A stretch of 49,079 nucleotides of DNA from Streptosporangium minutum (lineage in GTDB: Bacteria > Actinomycetota > Actinomycetes > Streptosporangiales > Streptosporangiaceae), in the NCBI RefSeq assembly GCF_002149035.1, contig NZ_NGFP01000036.1, positions 1-49,079 on the forward strand, given 5' to 3'. The stretch's first letter is position 1, and the number at the start of each line of letters is the position of its first letter. The notes under the pieces were generated by a model. The model worked only from the letters and a program-made list of their open reading frames with translations. It was not told the DNA's origin and did not search any database. Positions 1 to 8,192 of this stretch are shown here, in pieces. Both the position numbers and the translations under genes were made by a program.

Positions 1-807
1 GTCCGGGGGCGGAGGGGCGGGAGGCTCGCGTCCGGACGGGGCGGAAGGCGGCAGCGTGCCGCTCAGCGACAGCAGGGAGGCCAGCCGCCGGTCCTTCATC
101 CGGCCCAGGCCGTACAGGGCGACCCCGGCGAGCTCGTACTCCTCCCTGGAGGTGTGATCCCGCGTGCGCGGCGGCAGAGCCCCCTCCTCGCGGTGGCGCA
201 GGCGATAGTGGGCCAGCGCGGCCTGTCCCAGGCGCGTGGGCTCGGCCCGCGCGCCGTCGCCGGTGACGGCCAGTCCCAGCTCCTCCAGGCGGCCGGTCAG
301 CGCGGCGACCGCGGGGCCGCGGACAACCGCCGCCTTGACCTCCCAGACCGGCGGGCCGTCGCTCCCGGCCCCGAGCAGGGCGAGGACCTCGGCCTCCAGC
401 GGATGCGGGGAGCGTTCCGGAACTCCTCCGGCCCCCAACGACTCCGGCGGCCGCTCCGGGACCCCCGCCTCCAGCGGCTCCGGCGGCTGTTCCCCGATCT
501 CGGCCTCCAGCGGATGCGGGGAGCGTTCCGGAATCCCCGCCTCCAGCGGCTCCGGCGACCGCTCCGGCCCGGGACCCGCCGGGGTCAGCCGCCCGTCGCG
601 CGAGGCCCTGAGAGCCCCTCTGGCGGCCAGGGAGGCCAGGACGGTGTTCGCCACCCGGAACCGGCCGCCCGCCAGCTGAGCCAGCTCGTAGGGGTCCAGG
701 GCGGGCCCTCGGTAGATCTTGGGGGAGTGCATGGCCAGCCTCAGCGCGACCAGACCGGCCACCGTCACCAGTGCGACCGTCATGACGACGATCAGAGTGG
801 TCAGCAT
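1..807 (-). CDS. TIGR04222-like membrane protein, C-terminus cut by window edge
   Basis: The reading frame is open from an ATG at 807 to base 1 with no stop, so the C-terminus is missing. A GGAGG sits 5 bases before the ATG. The first ~25 residues form one membrane segment, followed by 'PYELAQLAGG' and 'RVANTVLASLAARGAL', which align with 'PYELAYLSGG' and 'RVVNTALGVLARGGAI' of the protein at 2187-3155; a later 'VALYGLGRMKD' matches 'VALYGLGELGD'. The two are therefore paralogues. Residues ~82-140 are tandem Pro/Glu-rich repeats (units such as 'ERSPHPLEAE'), absent from the paralogue. The end visible here is Pro-rich rather than Cys/Gly-rich. It is the last gene of an operon with a DUF692 enzyme, 28 bases after its neighbour. 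Function unknown; family assignment is by resemblance. Confidence 0.75.
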   Translation of the reverse strand, partial: MLTTLIVVMTVALVTVAGLVALRLAMHSPKIYRGPALDPYELAQLAGGRFRVANTVLASLAARGALRASRDGRLTPAGPGPERSPEPLEAGIPERSPHPLEAEIGEQPPEPLEAGVPERPPESLGAGGVPERSPHPLEAEVLALLGAGSDGPPVWEVKAAVVRGPAVAALTGRLEELGLAVTGDGARAEPTRLGQAALAHYRLRHREEGALPPRTRDHTSREEYELAGVALYGLGRMKDRRLASLLSLSGTLPPSAPSGREPPAPPPPD

Positions 808-835
808 GACGACCTCCGCCCCCGAGAAGGTGCCC

Positions 836-1345
836 TCACCCAGTCGGACGAACGGCGCCCGAGAGAAGTTTCACGACCCTCCGGAAGGGCCGGAGCCATC
901 GGGAGGCCCCGGCGGCCGTCTCCGGCTCCGGCGGCAGCCGTCCCGCCGCCCTGAGCCGGTCAGCGAAGTCCCGGGCGTCGGCGCGGGAGCCGCCGGGCGG
1001 CTTGGGACGGCCCCGCGCGTAGGCCTCGAACTCCCGCGCGAAGTCACCGCCGAGCAGTGCGACCAGGTCGGGCCGGACCCGGGCCACCGTCCCGCGCCGC
1101 TTGGAGATCAGGCTGGCGGCCTGGATCCGCAGCCGCCCCTCGTCGAACCCCGGGGGCGCCTCACCGCCCGCGACCAGAGCGGCCAGCAGTACGGCCTGCG
1201 CGCCCGCCAACGCCTCCCGCGCACCGGCCGGCACGTCCCCCGCGCCGTCCAGGACGCTCCCGCCCGCAGCCGCGTCCCGCGCGCCGGGCGGCGTCTCCCG
1301 GGCGTGGTCGTCGGACACGGGCCGTCGCCCCACGGATTCAGACAC
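836..1345 (-). CDS. Putative partner protein of the DUF692 enzyme (HvfC/BufC-like or SCO6045-C-like)
   Basis: A ~169-residue protein whose likely GTG start at 1345 overlaps the end of the DUF692 gene by 8 bases (other GTGs at 1333 and 1318 are possible). After an Ala/Gly-rich leader it carries '[14 protein letters not shown]', then '[13 protein letters not shown]' and 'YARGRP'. This order (Arg-rich helix, L-x-G-x-x-F, then a P-containing turn) resembles the N-terminal domain of HvfC/BufC-type partners that work with DUF692 enzymes, and I recall a similar C-terminal extension fused to DUF692 in some Streptomyces proteins (SCO6045-like). Translational overlap implies a fixed ratio with the enzyme. 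A substrate-recognition or partner role is inference; no catalytic motif is visible. Confidence 0.7.
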   Translation of the reverse strand: MSESVGRRPVSDDHARETPPGARDAAAGGSVLDGAGDVPAGAREALAGAQAVLLAALVAGGEAPPGFDEGRLRIQAASLISKRRGTVARVRPDLVALLGGDFAREFEAYARGRPKPPGGSRADARDFADRLRAAGRLPPEPETAAGASRWLRPFRRVVKLLSGAVRPTG

Positions 1346-2150
1346 GGGCCATCGCGCCGCGGACGCGGCCGAGCTCCGCTTCGAGCGCGGCGTCGCTGGG
1401 ATAGTCGTCGTCCCATTCGAGCAGCACACCGGGCGGGTCGACCCGGGCGCAGAGCTCGGACAGGATGTCCAGCACCTCGCCGGGGACGTGGGCGGTGTGG
1501 GTGTCGTGCCAGACCCCGTGATGGGAGTGCCCTCCGGCGACGTGCACGTAGGCGAGCTCGGACAGCGGCAGGCCGTCCAGCGCGCCGGTGGCCGACAGGC
1601 CCAGGTTGACCTGGTTGGTGTAGAGGTTGGCCACGTCGACCAGGAGCCCGACCCCGGTCATCTCCACCAGCTCGCCGAGGAACTGCGCCTCGGTCATCTC
1701 GTCCTCCGGCCAGCCGAACAGGGCCGCCACGTTCTCCAGGGCCAGCGGGACGGGCAGCGCCGCCTGCGCCCGCCGTACGTTCGCGGCGACCACCGAGAGC
1801 GCGGCCCGGGTGCGCGGGACCGGGAGCAGGTGACCGGCCTCCATGCCGCCGGCGCGCACGAAGGCCAGGTGCTCGCTGACCAGCGGCGCGTCCAGGGCCT
1901 GCGCGCAGGCCGCCAGGTGCGCCAGCCGGGCCGGGTCCGGCGGCTCCGCGCCGCCCACGCCCAGCCCGACCCCGTGCGGGATCACCGGCACCCCGCGGGC
2001 GCGGAGCACCCGCAGCGACTCGGGGAGCCGCTCGGGGCGCACGTTCTCGGCGACTACCTCGACGAAGTCCACGCCGGGCAGGCGCTCGACCGTCAGGTCG
2101 ATCTCCGGGCGCCAGCCGATGCCCACGCCCAGCGACCCGGATCCGGCCAT
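1338..2150 (-). CDS. DUF692 (MNIO-type) non-heme iron enzyme
   Basis: A ~270-residue TIM-barrel protein of the DUF692 family, now called MNIO (multinuclear non-heme iron oxidative) enzymes; characterised members (MbnB, TglH, bufferin enzymes) modify cysteines in ribosomal peptides together with a partner protein. Counting from the GTG at 2156, family-type metal ligands are visible: H61 in 'IPHGVGL', H96 in 'SEHLAF', E141 in 'ALENVA', D174 in 'DVANLYTN', H205/H210 in 'YVHVAGGH', D218/H220 in 'HDTH', and E247 in 'LLEWDDD'. Start is ATG 2150 or GTG 2156; a GGAGG lies 10 or 4 bases before them. It is the second gene of the operon, 30 bases after a membrane protein with a Cys-rich tail and overlapping its putative partner. 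Family assignment is firm; the substrate is inferred. Confidence 0.9.
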   Translation of the reverse strand: MAGSGSLGVGIGWRPEIDLTVERLPGVDFVEVVAENVRPERLPESLRVLRARGVPVIPHGVGLGVGGAEPPDPARLAHLAACAQALDAPLVSEHLAFVRAGGMEAGHLLPVPRTRAALSVVAANVRRAQAALPVPLALENVAALFGWPEDEMTEAQFLGELVEMTGVGLLVDVANLYTNQVNLGLSATGALDGLPLSELAYVHVAGGHSHHGVWHDTHTAHVPGEVLDILSELCARVDPPGVLLEWDDDYPSDAALEAELGRVRGAMARV

Positions 2151-2186
2151 CGTCACGCCACCTCCCCGCTCACCGCGGCGGACCGC

Positions 2187-3155
2187 TCAGCCGCCGCCAC
2201 CGCATCCCCCTCCGCAGCCGCCACCGCCGCAGCTCGACCCGCCGCCCGAGTCTCCTCCGCCCGAGTCTCCTCCGCCCCAGCCGCCGGAGCCGAAGTCTCC
2301 GCCACCGCCATAGGAGGCGTCCGAACCGGAGGAGCCTCCTCCGCAGGAGCCGCCGGCGCAACCGGCGTTCTGCGTACTGCTCCGCTTCAGCTCCTCCTCC
2401 AGGCCCGGGTCGCCCAGCTCGCCGAGGCCGTACAGGGCCACCGGGACGGCGACGGCGAAGGCCAGGTCCGGGGCCATCGGGCGGGCACCGCGCACATGGA
2501 CCCTGCGGGCGGAGGCGAGCACGTCGTGGCCCGCCTTGCTGAGAAGCCCGCGCAGCGCGCGCCTCTGCCTGAAGTAGGTGACCAGGCCGACGGCCACGGT
2601 GAGGAAGCCGATCAACACCGCGGCCGCGCCGTAGAACCCCCGGACGGGGACGGCCAGGAAGGCGCCGATCACGAAGACGACGGAGAGCAGCGTCAGCAGC
2701 AGCAGCCGGCTCAGCAGCCGCGTGGCCCCGGTGAGCGCGCCGTCGGGCACCAGCAGGCCCATGCCCAGCAGGCGGTAGCGCAGGCCGCTCATGGCCTGGC
2801 CGTCGGCCGTCGTACGGCGCAGCTCCCCCACGGAGCAGGAGTTGCCCCGGGCGCGCAGGGCGTCGAGGACGGCCTGCTCGATCGGCTCGGGGGAAGGCGG
2901 GGCTCCGAGCACGAGGCTGACCTGGCCGCCCCGGGACACCCGGATGGCCCCGCCCCTGGCCAGCACGCCGAGGGCGGTGTTGACCACCCGCAGCGGCCCG
3001 CCGGACAGGTAGGCGAGCTCGTAGGGGGTCGGCTGCGCGCCGTGATGGCCGGCCGCGGCCGAGCGGACCCGGCGGTGCTCGCCGCGTAGCGCCGCGGCCG
3101 TGAGGTTGACCACGAGCGCGAGGACGAGGGCTGTGACGAACAGTACGGATTCCAT
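2187..3155 (-). CDS. TIGR04222 domain membrane protein with Cys/Gly-rich tail
   Basis: A 322-residue protein starting at ATG 3155 behind a GGAGG 5 bases away; the frame extends further upstream but without a ribosome site. Residues 1-20 ('MESVLFVTALVLALVVN') are a membrane segment, followed by the 'PYELAYLSGG...RVVNTAL' block, a winged-helix-like cytoplasmic region, two further membrane helices around residues 140-190, and 'VALYGLGELGDPGLEEEL'. The last 64 residues are low complexity, almost only Gly, Ser, Asp and Cys, with five cysteines (266, 271, 309, 314, 318) and the terminus 'CGGGGCGGGCGGGG'. It is the first gene of the operon with the DUF692 enzyme, so its tail is the obvious candidate substrate. 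TIGR04222 membership is by recognition; biochemical function is unknown. Confidence 0.85.
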   Translation of the reverse strand: MESVLFVTALVLALVVNLTAAALRGEHRRVRSAAAGHHGAQPTPYELAYLSGGPLRVVNTALGVLARGGAIRVSRGGQVSLVLGAPPSPEPIEQAVLDALRARGNSCSVGELRRTTADGQAMSGLRYRLLGMGLLVPDGALTGATRLLSRLLLLTLLSVVFVIGAFLAVPVRGFYGAAAVLIGFLTVAVGLVTYFRQRRALRGLLSKAGHDVLASARRVHVRGARPMAPDLAFAVAVPVALYGLGELGDPGLEEELKRSSTQNAGCAGGSCGGGSSGSDASYGGGGDFGSGGWGGGDSGGGDSGGGSSCGGGGCGGGCGGGG

Positions 3156-3241
3156 GTCCGCCTCCGGGGGGGAAGGCGGGGCGTGTGCCCCGTTGTCATG
3201 TAGACGCACGGGGCCGCACGGAAGTTGCAGCTGTCAGTGCC

Positions 3242-5065
3242 TCAGTTCGGGCGAGTGCCGGAGTCCTGGTTCAGACGGTCGACCAGCGCCTCGTACTCCT
3301 CCCAGAGCTCCTTGGGGAAGTGGTCGCCGAAGGTCTCGAAGAAGGCCGGGATCAGTGACGCCTCCTCCTTCCACACCTCCCTGTCCACGCTCAGCAGGGT
3401 CCGCAGGTCCTCGTCGGAGATGTCGAGGCCGTCGGTGTCGAGCTCGGCGGGGAGCAGGCCGATCGGCGTCCGCACCGCCTCGGCCTCGCCGTTGAGACGG
3501 TCGACGACCCACTTGAGCACGCGGCTGTTCTCCCCGAAGCCGGGCCAGATGAATGCGCCGTCGTCGTTCTTGCGGAACCAGTTCACGTAGTAGATGCGCG
3601 GCAGCCGGACGTCCTCACGCTGGCCGACCTTGATCCAGTGGGCGAAGTAGTCGCCCATGTTGTATCCGCAGAACGGCAGCATCGCGAACGGGTCGCGGCG
3701 CAGCTCGCCGACCTTGCCCTCGGCGGCGGCGGTCTTCTCCGAGGCGATGTTGGCCCCGGTGAAGACACCGTGCTGCCAGCTCAGCGACTCGGTCACCAGG
3801 GGGACCGCGGTGGCGCGGCGTCCGCCGAACAGGATCGCCGAGATCGGCACGCCCCTGGGGTCCTGCCACTCGGGGGCGATCGTCGGGCACTGCGCGGCGG
3901 GCACCGCGAAGCGGGCGTTGGGGTGCGCGGCGGGCTCCTGGCTGTCCGGGGTCCAGGAGCGGCCCTTCCAGTCGGTCAGGTGTGCCGGGGGCTGGTCGGT
4001 GAGCCCCTCCCACCACACGTCGCCGTCGTCGGTGAGCGCGACGTTGGTGAAGATGCTGTTGCCCCAGAGCGTCTTGATCGCGTTGGCGTTGGTGGACTCG
4101 CCGGTGCCGGGCGCCACGCCGAAGAAGCCGGCCTCGGGGTTGATGGCGTACAGACGGCCGTCGGCTCCGAAACGCATCCAGGCGATGTCGTCGCCGACCG
4201 TCTCGACCTTCCATCCCGGGATGGTCGGCTGGAGCATGGCCAGGTTGGTCTTGCCGCAGGCGCTCGGGAACGCCGCCGCGACGTAGCGGGTCTCCCCGGA
4301 CGGCGGGGTGAGCTTGAGGATGAGCATGTGCTCGGCCAGCCAGCCCTCGTCGCGGGCCATCGTGCTGGCGATGCGCAGCGCGTAGCACTTCTTGCCGAGC
4401 AGCGCGTTGCCGCCGTAGCCCGAGCCGTAGGACCAGATCTCCCGCGTCTCGGGGAAGTGGCTGATGTATTTGGTGGGGTTGCACGGCCACGGCACGTCGG
4501 CCTGGCCCTGCTCCAGCGGGGAGCCTACCGAGTGGACGGCCTTGACGTAGCCGCCGCGCTCCTCGATGAGCCGCAGCGCCCGCTCGCCCATGCGCGTCAT
4601 GACGCGCATGGAGACGACCACGTACGGCGAGTCGGTGATCTCGACGCCGAGCTGGGAGATGTCGCCGCCCAGCGGGCCCATGCAGAAGGGCACGACGTAC
4701 ATGGTGCGGCCGCGCATGCTGCCCCTGAAGATCTCGCCGAAGGTCCGGCGCATCTCGGCGGGGGCGATCCAGTTGTTGGTCGGACCGGCGTCCTCTTCGC
4801 GCTCGGAGCAGATGTACGTGCGGTCCTCGACGCGGGCGACGTCACTCGGGTCCGAGGCGGCGTAGAAGCTGTTCTGCCGTTTGGCCAGGCGCTTGAATGT
4901 TCCCTGCTTCACCAGCAGGTTCGTCAGGCGTGTCCACTCGGCCTCCGAGCCGTCGCACCATTCGATCCGGTCGGGCTGAGTCAGCTCGGCGATCTCCTTG
5001 ACCCATGCGGCCAGCTCCGGGTGGCTGGTCGGGCTGGGGGCGGTTACGTCTGCGATAACGGACAC
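3242..5065 (-). CDS. pckG: Phosphoenolpyruvate carboxykinase (GTP)
   Basis: Converts oxaloacetate and GTP to phosphoenolpyruvate, GDP and CO2, the entry step of gluconeogenesis; cytoplasmic. The 607-residue protein has the usual length of the GTP-dependent family. Visible motifs are the oxaloacetate/substrate region '[15 protein letters not shown]' near residue 213, the P-loop '[12 protein letters not shown]' at 266-277 with the reactive cysteine C270, and the metal-binding 'VGDDIAWM' at 290-297. The start is GTG 5065 with AAGGAG about 10 bases before it. The gene is monocistronic: its upstream 290-base spacer is AT-rich compared with its neighbours and holds three candidate GntR/DasR-type operators. 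Identification is very secure. Confidence 0.97.
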   Translation of the reverse strand: MSVIADVTAPSPTSHPELAAWVKEIAELTQPDRIEWCDGSEAEWTRLTNLLVKQGTFKRLAKRQNSFYAASDPSDVARVEDRTYICSEREEDAGPTNNWIAPAEMRRTFGEIFRGSMRGRTMYVVPFCMGPLGGDISQLGVEITDSPYVVVSMRVMTRMGERALRLIEERGGYVKAVHSVGSPLEQGQADVPWPCNPTKYISHFPETREIWSYGSGYGGNALLGKKCYALRIASTMARDEGWLAEHMLILKLTPPSGETRYVAAAFPSACGKTNLAMLQPTIPGWKVETVGDDIAWMRFGADGRLYAINPEAGFFGVAPGTGESTNANAIKTLWGNSIFTNVALTDDGDVWWEGLTDQPPAHLTDWKGRSWTPDSQEPAAHPNARFAVPAAQCPTIAPEWQDPRGVPISAILFGGRRATAVPLVTESLSWQHGVFTGANIASEKTAAAEGKVGELRRDPFAMLPFCGYNMGDYFAHWIKVGQREDVRLPRIYYVNWFRKNDDGAFIWPGFGENSRVLKWVVDRLNGEAEAVRTPIGLLPAELDTDGLDISDEDLRTLLSVDREVWKEEASLIPAFFETFGDHFPKELWEEYEALVDRLNQDSGTRPN

Positions 5066-5131
5066 TGCTGCGGCTCCTTACGCTTCTCAGGGCCAAAACA
5101 TCATTGACAGAGAAACCGCATTTAATCCAAT

Positions 5132-5143
5132 TGGCGTAGACCA
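5132..5143. promoter_or_regulatory. Candidate GntR/DasR (dre-like) operator, pckG-proximal
   Basis: TGGCGTAGACCA on the plus strand differs at two positions from the core TGGTCTAGACCA of the Streptomyces DasR element as I remember it. It lies about 70 bases upstream of the pckG start, a position where a bound repressor could block a promoter. No direct evidence of binding. Confidence 0.4.
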
Positions 5144-5292
5144 GTGAATGTGTGCGGCCGGACGTCGTGGCATCCTCGATGCGCCTGCCCCGTTCGGCAT
5201 ACGAGCTGGCAGAGGCCCCGACGTTCTGAGTGACGTACCCAAAAGAAGAGAAACTAAAGAAAGCCGTACCGGCAGTGGTATAGGCCAATCAC

Positions 5293-5330
5293 AGAGGTCT
5301 AAACCAATCACTGAACAGGTTCAGACCAAT
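5293..5330. promoter_or_regulatory. Pair of candidate GntR/DasR-like operators upstream of pckG
   Basis: Two imperfect palindromes, AGGTCTAAACCA (5295-5306) and AGGTTCAGACCA (5317-5328), have centres 22 bases apart, i.e. two helical turns. Read on the minus strand they are TGGTTTAGACCT and TGGTCTGAACCT, both close to a TGGTCTAGACCA core. They sit ~235-260 bases before pckG and just after the end of the gene at 5356. Confidence 0.4.
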
Positions 5331-5355
5331 TTCGGACTGTTTTCCCTGACCAGCC

Positions 5356-5883
5356 TCAGGAGTTCAGGTCGGGCCCCGAGGCCCGTACCCGGTCGACGTG
5401 CTGGAGCGCGTCCCGCAGATCGGTCAGCCAGGTGTCGGTGTTCTTGCCCACCAGGCGCACACACCAGGCCAGCGCGTCACTCCGGCTGCGGGCGACCCCG
5501 GCGGCCACGAGAGTGTCGAGGACCCGCCGCTCCGACTGGCGCAGCCGGGTCATGACCGGCACCGACAGTGTGGTGAACATCACCGTCTCGTCACCGACGG
5601 CGACCCCCCAGGAGACCTTCCGGCGGAAGCGGTGCTCCGCCTCCAGCGCGATCTCGATGCGGCGCTCCCTGGTCTCCTCACGGAAACGCTGCACGCCGCC
5701 CTCCACCGCGGCGGCCCGCTCCACCTCGGAGACGTCGTCGCCGAGCGCGGGCGCCTGAAGCCTGCCGACGACCGCGATCTCCTCGCGGTCCAGCACGATC
5801 TCCGGCTGTCCCTCGAACCACTCCTCGGGCAGCCGGCCGGAGAACCAGCCCCGGAGCTTCTTCACTGCTTCGTCATTTTCCAT
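5356..5883 (-). CDS. Unknown protein, divergent from a TetR regulator
   Basis: A 175-residue acidic, soluble protein beginning 'MENDEAVKKLRGWFSGRLPEEWFEG'-like at ATG 5883; a TTG at 5907 would add eight residues but gives no better site. No Shine-Dalgarno precedes the ATG, and the last bases of a palindrome (5882-5899) overlap it, so the mRNA may be leaderless. The centre reads 'RRKVSWGVAVGDETVMFTTLSVP' in pieces typical of a beta-rich domain; the C-terminus 'SRSDALAWCVRLVGKN' looks like a short helical, ribbon-helix-helix-like segment. I do not recognise the family. It is transcribed away from the TetR gene at 5974, which may regulate it. Confidence 0.65.
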   Translation of the reverse strand: MENDEAVKKLRGWFSGRLPEEWFEGQPEIVLDREEIAVVGRLQAPALGDDVSEVERAAAVEGGVQRFREETRERRIEIALEAEHRFRRKVSWGVAVGDETVMFTTLSVPVMTRLRQSERRVLDTLVAAGVARSRSDALAWCVRLVGKNTDTWLTDLRDALQHVDRVRASGPDLNS

Positions 5884-5899
5884 GTAATCGAGATTACAT
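5882..5899. promoter_or_regulatory. Palindromic operator candidate between divergent genes
   Basis: ATGTAATC and GATTACAT form perfect 8-base arms around a 2-base centre. The site covers the start codon of the gene at 5356-5883 and lies 75 bases before the TetR gene at 5974. Its low GC content contrasts with the surroundings. It would suit binding by the TetR protein or autoregulation by the 175-residue protein. Confidence 0.5.
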
Positions 5900-5973
5900 C
5901 GCCTCAATCGGAGAAGCCAGGACCCATGCCGGGACGCGGTTCAGGCCAGTCGCCGAGACGCGAGAATCGACGC

Positions 5974-6573
5974 ATGAGCTCACCTCCGCGCGCTGAGGGC
6001 CTGCGCGAACGCAAGAAGGCCAGGACCCGGCGGACGATCCAGGAGCACGCCATGCGGTTGTTCACCGAGCAGGGGTACGAGGCCACGACGGTCGAGCAGA
6101 TCGCGGAGGCGGCGGAGATCTCACCCAGCACCTTCTTCCGCTACTTCCCCGTGAAGGAGGACGTCGTCCTCCAGGACGACTACGACCCCGTCCTGATGGC
6201 GATGCTGGCCGCTCAGCCGGCGGACCTGGAGCCGGTCCCGGCGCTGCGCGCCACCGTGCGCGGAGCGTTCGAGCACCTCCCTCCGGACGAGGAGCGGCAG
6301 ATCCTCGCCCGTACCCGGCTGCGGCTCAGCCATGCCGCCCTGCGCGCCAGGGCCGCGGACCACATGATCAGCACGATCGACACGCTCGCCGAGGGCATCG
6401 CCCGGCGCCGGGGACTCGACGCCCCCGACGCGCTGAGCCGTACGACCGCCGGAGCCGTGGTGGGCGCGCTGCTCCCTGCCCTGTTCGGCTGGGCCCGGTC
6501 CGACGGCGCCAGACGGCTCGCCGACGTCGCCGACGAGGCCCTGGGCCTGCTGGAGTCGGGCCTGCACCCCTGA
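5974..6573 (+). CDS. TetR-family transcriptional regulator
   Basis: A 199-residue repressor-type protein. The N-terminal helix-turn-helix is clear: 'KKARTRRTIQEHAMRLFTEQ' then 'ATTVEQIAEAAEISPSTFFR' followed by 'YFPVKEDVV', the hallmark TetR sequence. The C-terminal ligand domain resembles the MftR/acyl-CoA-type group ('RTRLRLSHAALRARAADHM'). The start is ATG 5974; an upstream in-frame extension exists but reads antisense to the divergent gene and is unlikely. No strong ribosome site is visible, so a leaderless transcript is possible. Likely target is the divergent gene and itself through the palindrome at 5882-5899. The ligand cannot be read from the sequence. Confidence 0.92.
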   Translation: MSSPPRAEGLRERKKARTRRTIQEHAMRLFTEQGYEATTVEQIAEAAEISPSTFFRYFPVKEDVVLQDDYDPVLMAMLAAQPADLEPVPALRATVRGAFEHLPPDEERQILARTRLRLSHAALRARAADHMISTIDTLAEGIARRRGLDAPDALSRTTAGAVVGALLPALFGWARSDGARRLADVADEALGLLESGLHP

Positions 6574-6640
6574 TCGGCGCGACTTCAGCGGGCTGGACAT
6601 GGACGAAGGCGCTGTCGGGCCTGCGCCCCTGAGCGGCGCG
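6555..6640. repeat. Direct repeat duplicating the end of the TetR gene
   Basis: The 27 bases at 6555-6581, which include the TetR stop codon, recur at 6614-6640 with 25 matches, 59 bases downstream. The second copy carries TGA in the same place. The copy lies in the 84-base spacer between convergent genes. Confidence 0.7.
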
Positions 6641-6657
6641 CCTCCGGTCGCGGCGCG

Positions 6658-7908
6658 TCAGCGGACCCGGGCCGCGACCCCCGGGCTGATCCGCACGGCG
6701 CCGGCGAAGTTGCGGGTGCTGACCGGGACGATCTTCACCACGTCTCCGGTCCTGGGGGCGTGCAGCATCTTGCCGTTGCCCCAGTAGATCGCCACGTGCG
6801 AGACGTAGCCGGGGTTGGTCGGGTCGTGCCGCCAGAACAGCAGGTCCCCCGGCTGGGCCTGGGCGAGCGGGATCTGCGGGCCCGAGACGAACTGCTGGTG
6901 CGTCACGCGGGGCACCCTGATGCCCGCCTGGGCGTAGGCCCACTGGACCAGGCCGGAGCAGTCGAAGGTGTCCGGCCCCTCCGCTCCCCACACGTAGGGA
7001 CGGCCTAGCTTGCCGATCGCCGCGGTGAGGGCGGTCTTGATCTGGGGCGCGGTCATGAAGGCGCCCGCCGACCAGGTCGTCCGCCGGGGAACCGCCAGCA
7101 CCGGATTGATCGTGGCGACCTGGCTGCCCCGGGGGAGGATCCGCAGCAGGGCGCGGCGCAGCTTGGCCGAGTCGGCCTTCGGAGCGCTGATCACCAGCGC
7201 GTTGTTCTCCGGAATGCCCAGCGCACGCGCGGTCTGCCGGGAGACCACGGCGTCGATGCCCCCCATGCCCATTGTCGCGTAGGCGCCCACGCGCAGGGAC
7301 CGCCCGGCCGTGGTGACCGACCTGCCCAGCGACAGGCCGCCGTCGTTGCCGAGGACGAAGGAGACGGCGACCTCACCGGCGGAGACGTTGCGCCAGAGCC
7401 TGTCGGACCGCGCGGTCGGCTTGGGGGTGTAGGCGCGGAACGTCGAGGGGTTGACCCCCAGGGTCTGCACCCGCTTGCCGTCCATGCCCACCTCCGCCGC
7501 GTCGGCGCGCTCCACCGCCCGCACCCCGGCGACCTGCGCGATCTTCGCCACCACGGCCGGGCGCAGCGGCTTGGCGGCGACGACGAAGAGGTTCGGCCGG
7601 CGGATGGAGGTCAGCGGGGCCACGGCGGGCGGAGGCGTCTGCGTGGGCTGGACCGCGGGCGCCTGCTCCCGGAGGGGCTGCCTGGTGACGGGCTGGCGCA
7701 GGGCGACCGTCTCCCCGGTCTGCTCCGGCAGCTGGGTGACGACCACCACTCCCGTGGTCAGCGCGGCGACGAGGACGAGCACGACGACGGGGACGGCCTG
7801 CCTGGGCAGGCGGGCGCGGCGGGGACCGTAGCGGATGCGGGGGCGGTAGGCGAGGTCCTGCCGGGCCTCGTGGATCAGGCCGGAGACGCGTGTCCGACGA
7901 TCCAACAC
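6658..7908 (-). CDS. Secreted/anchored NlpC/P60 peptidoglycan hydrolase
   Basis: A ~416-residue cell-wall hydrolase starting at GTG 7908, behind AGGGGA; longer starts lack a site. A positively charged N-terminus is followed by one membrane segment near residues 40-60 ('AVPVVVLVLVAALTTGVVVV') that anchors the protein, a Pro/Thr/Gln-rich linker, a ~170-residue middle domain of unknown type, and a C-terminal NlpC/P60 domain. Catalytic Cys is C317 in 'DTFDCSGLVQWAYAQAG'; the His is in 'SHVAIYWGNG' and the pocket motif 'QPGDLLFW' is present. Such enzymes cut gamma-D-Glu-diaminopimelate-type peptide bonds. It is monocistronic and convergent with the TetR gene. Confidence 0.9.
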   Translation of the reverse strand: MLDRRTRVSGLIHEARQDLAYRPRIRYGPRRARLPRQAVPVVVLVLVAALTTGVVVVTQLPEQTGETVALRQPVTRQPLREQAPAVQPTQTPPPAVAPLTSIRRPNLFVVAAKPLRPAVVAKIAQVAGVRAVERADAAEVGMDGKRVQTLGVNPSTFRAYTPKPTARSDRLWRNVSAGEVAVSFVLGNDGGLSLGRSVTTAGRSLRVGAYATMGMGGIDAVVSRQTARALGIPENNALVISAPKADSAKLRRALLRILPRGSQVATINPVLAVPRRTTWSAGAFMTAPQIKTALTAAIGKLGRPYVWGAEGPDTFDCSGLVQWAYAQAGIRVPRVTHQQFVSGPQIPLAQAQPGDLLFWRHDPTNPGYVSHVAIYWGNGKMLHAPRTGDVVKIVPVSTRNFAGAVRISPGVAARVR

Positions 7909-8192
7909 GATGTGTCCCCTTCCCCGTTGGGATCCAGCCCTAAGAGAGTGCCGTACACCGCGCCACGATGCACGCGAACCCGCCAAAACACTCTGTTATC
8001 TATGACACGGTCGCAAGCCGGACAACATGCCTCGGACACCCATCATCGGGCGTGCCGAGCGGCACGGCCCTCCGGTACACGTCCCCACATGTCTCCGCAT
8101 GCCCTGCGTGTCTCCGCACGCCCTCAGGAACGCGGCGATCCGCCGGGACGGCATCCCGGCGGATCAACTGGTGTCGGCTGGTTCGGACGAGG

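Noticed and set aside
1101-3089. 662-codon plus-strand frame opposite the DUF692 operon
   Set aside because: Low-complexity shadow of the minus-strand genes; no domain and no ribosome site.
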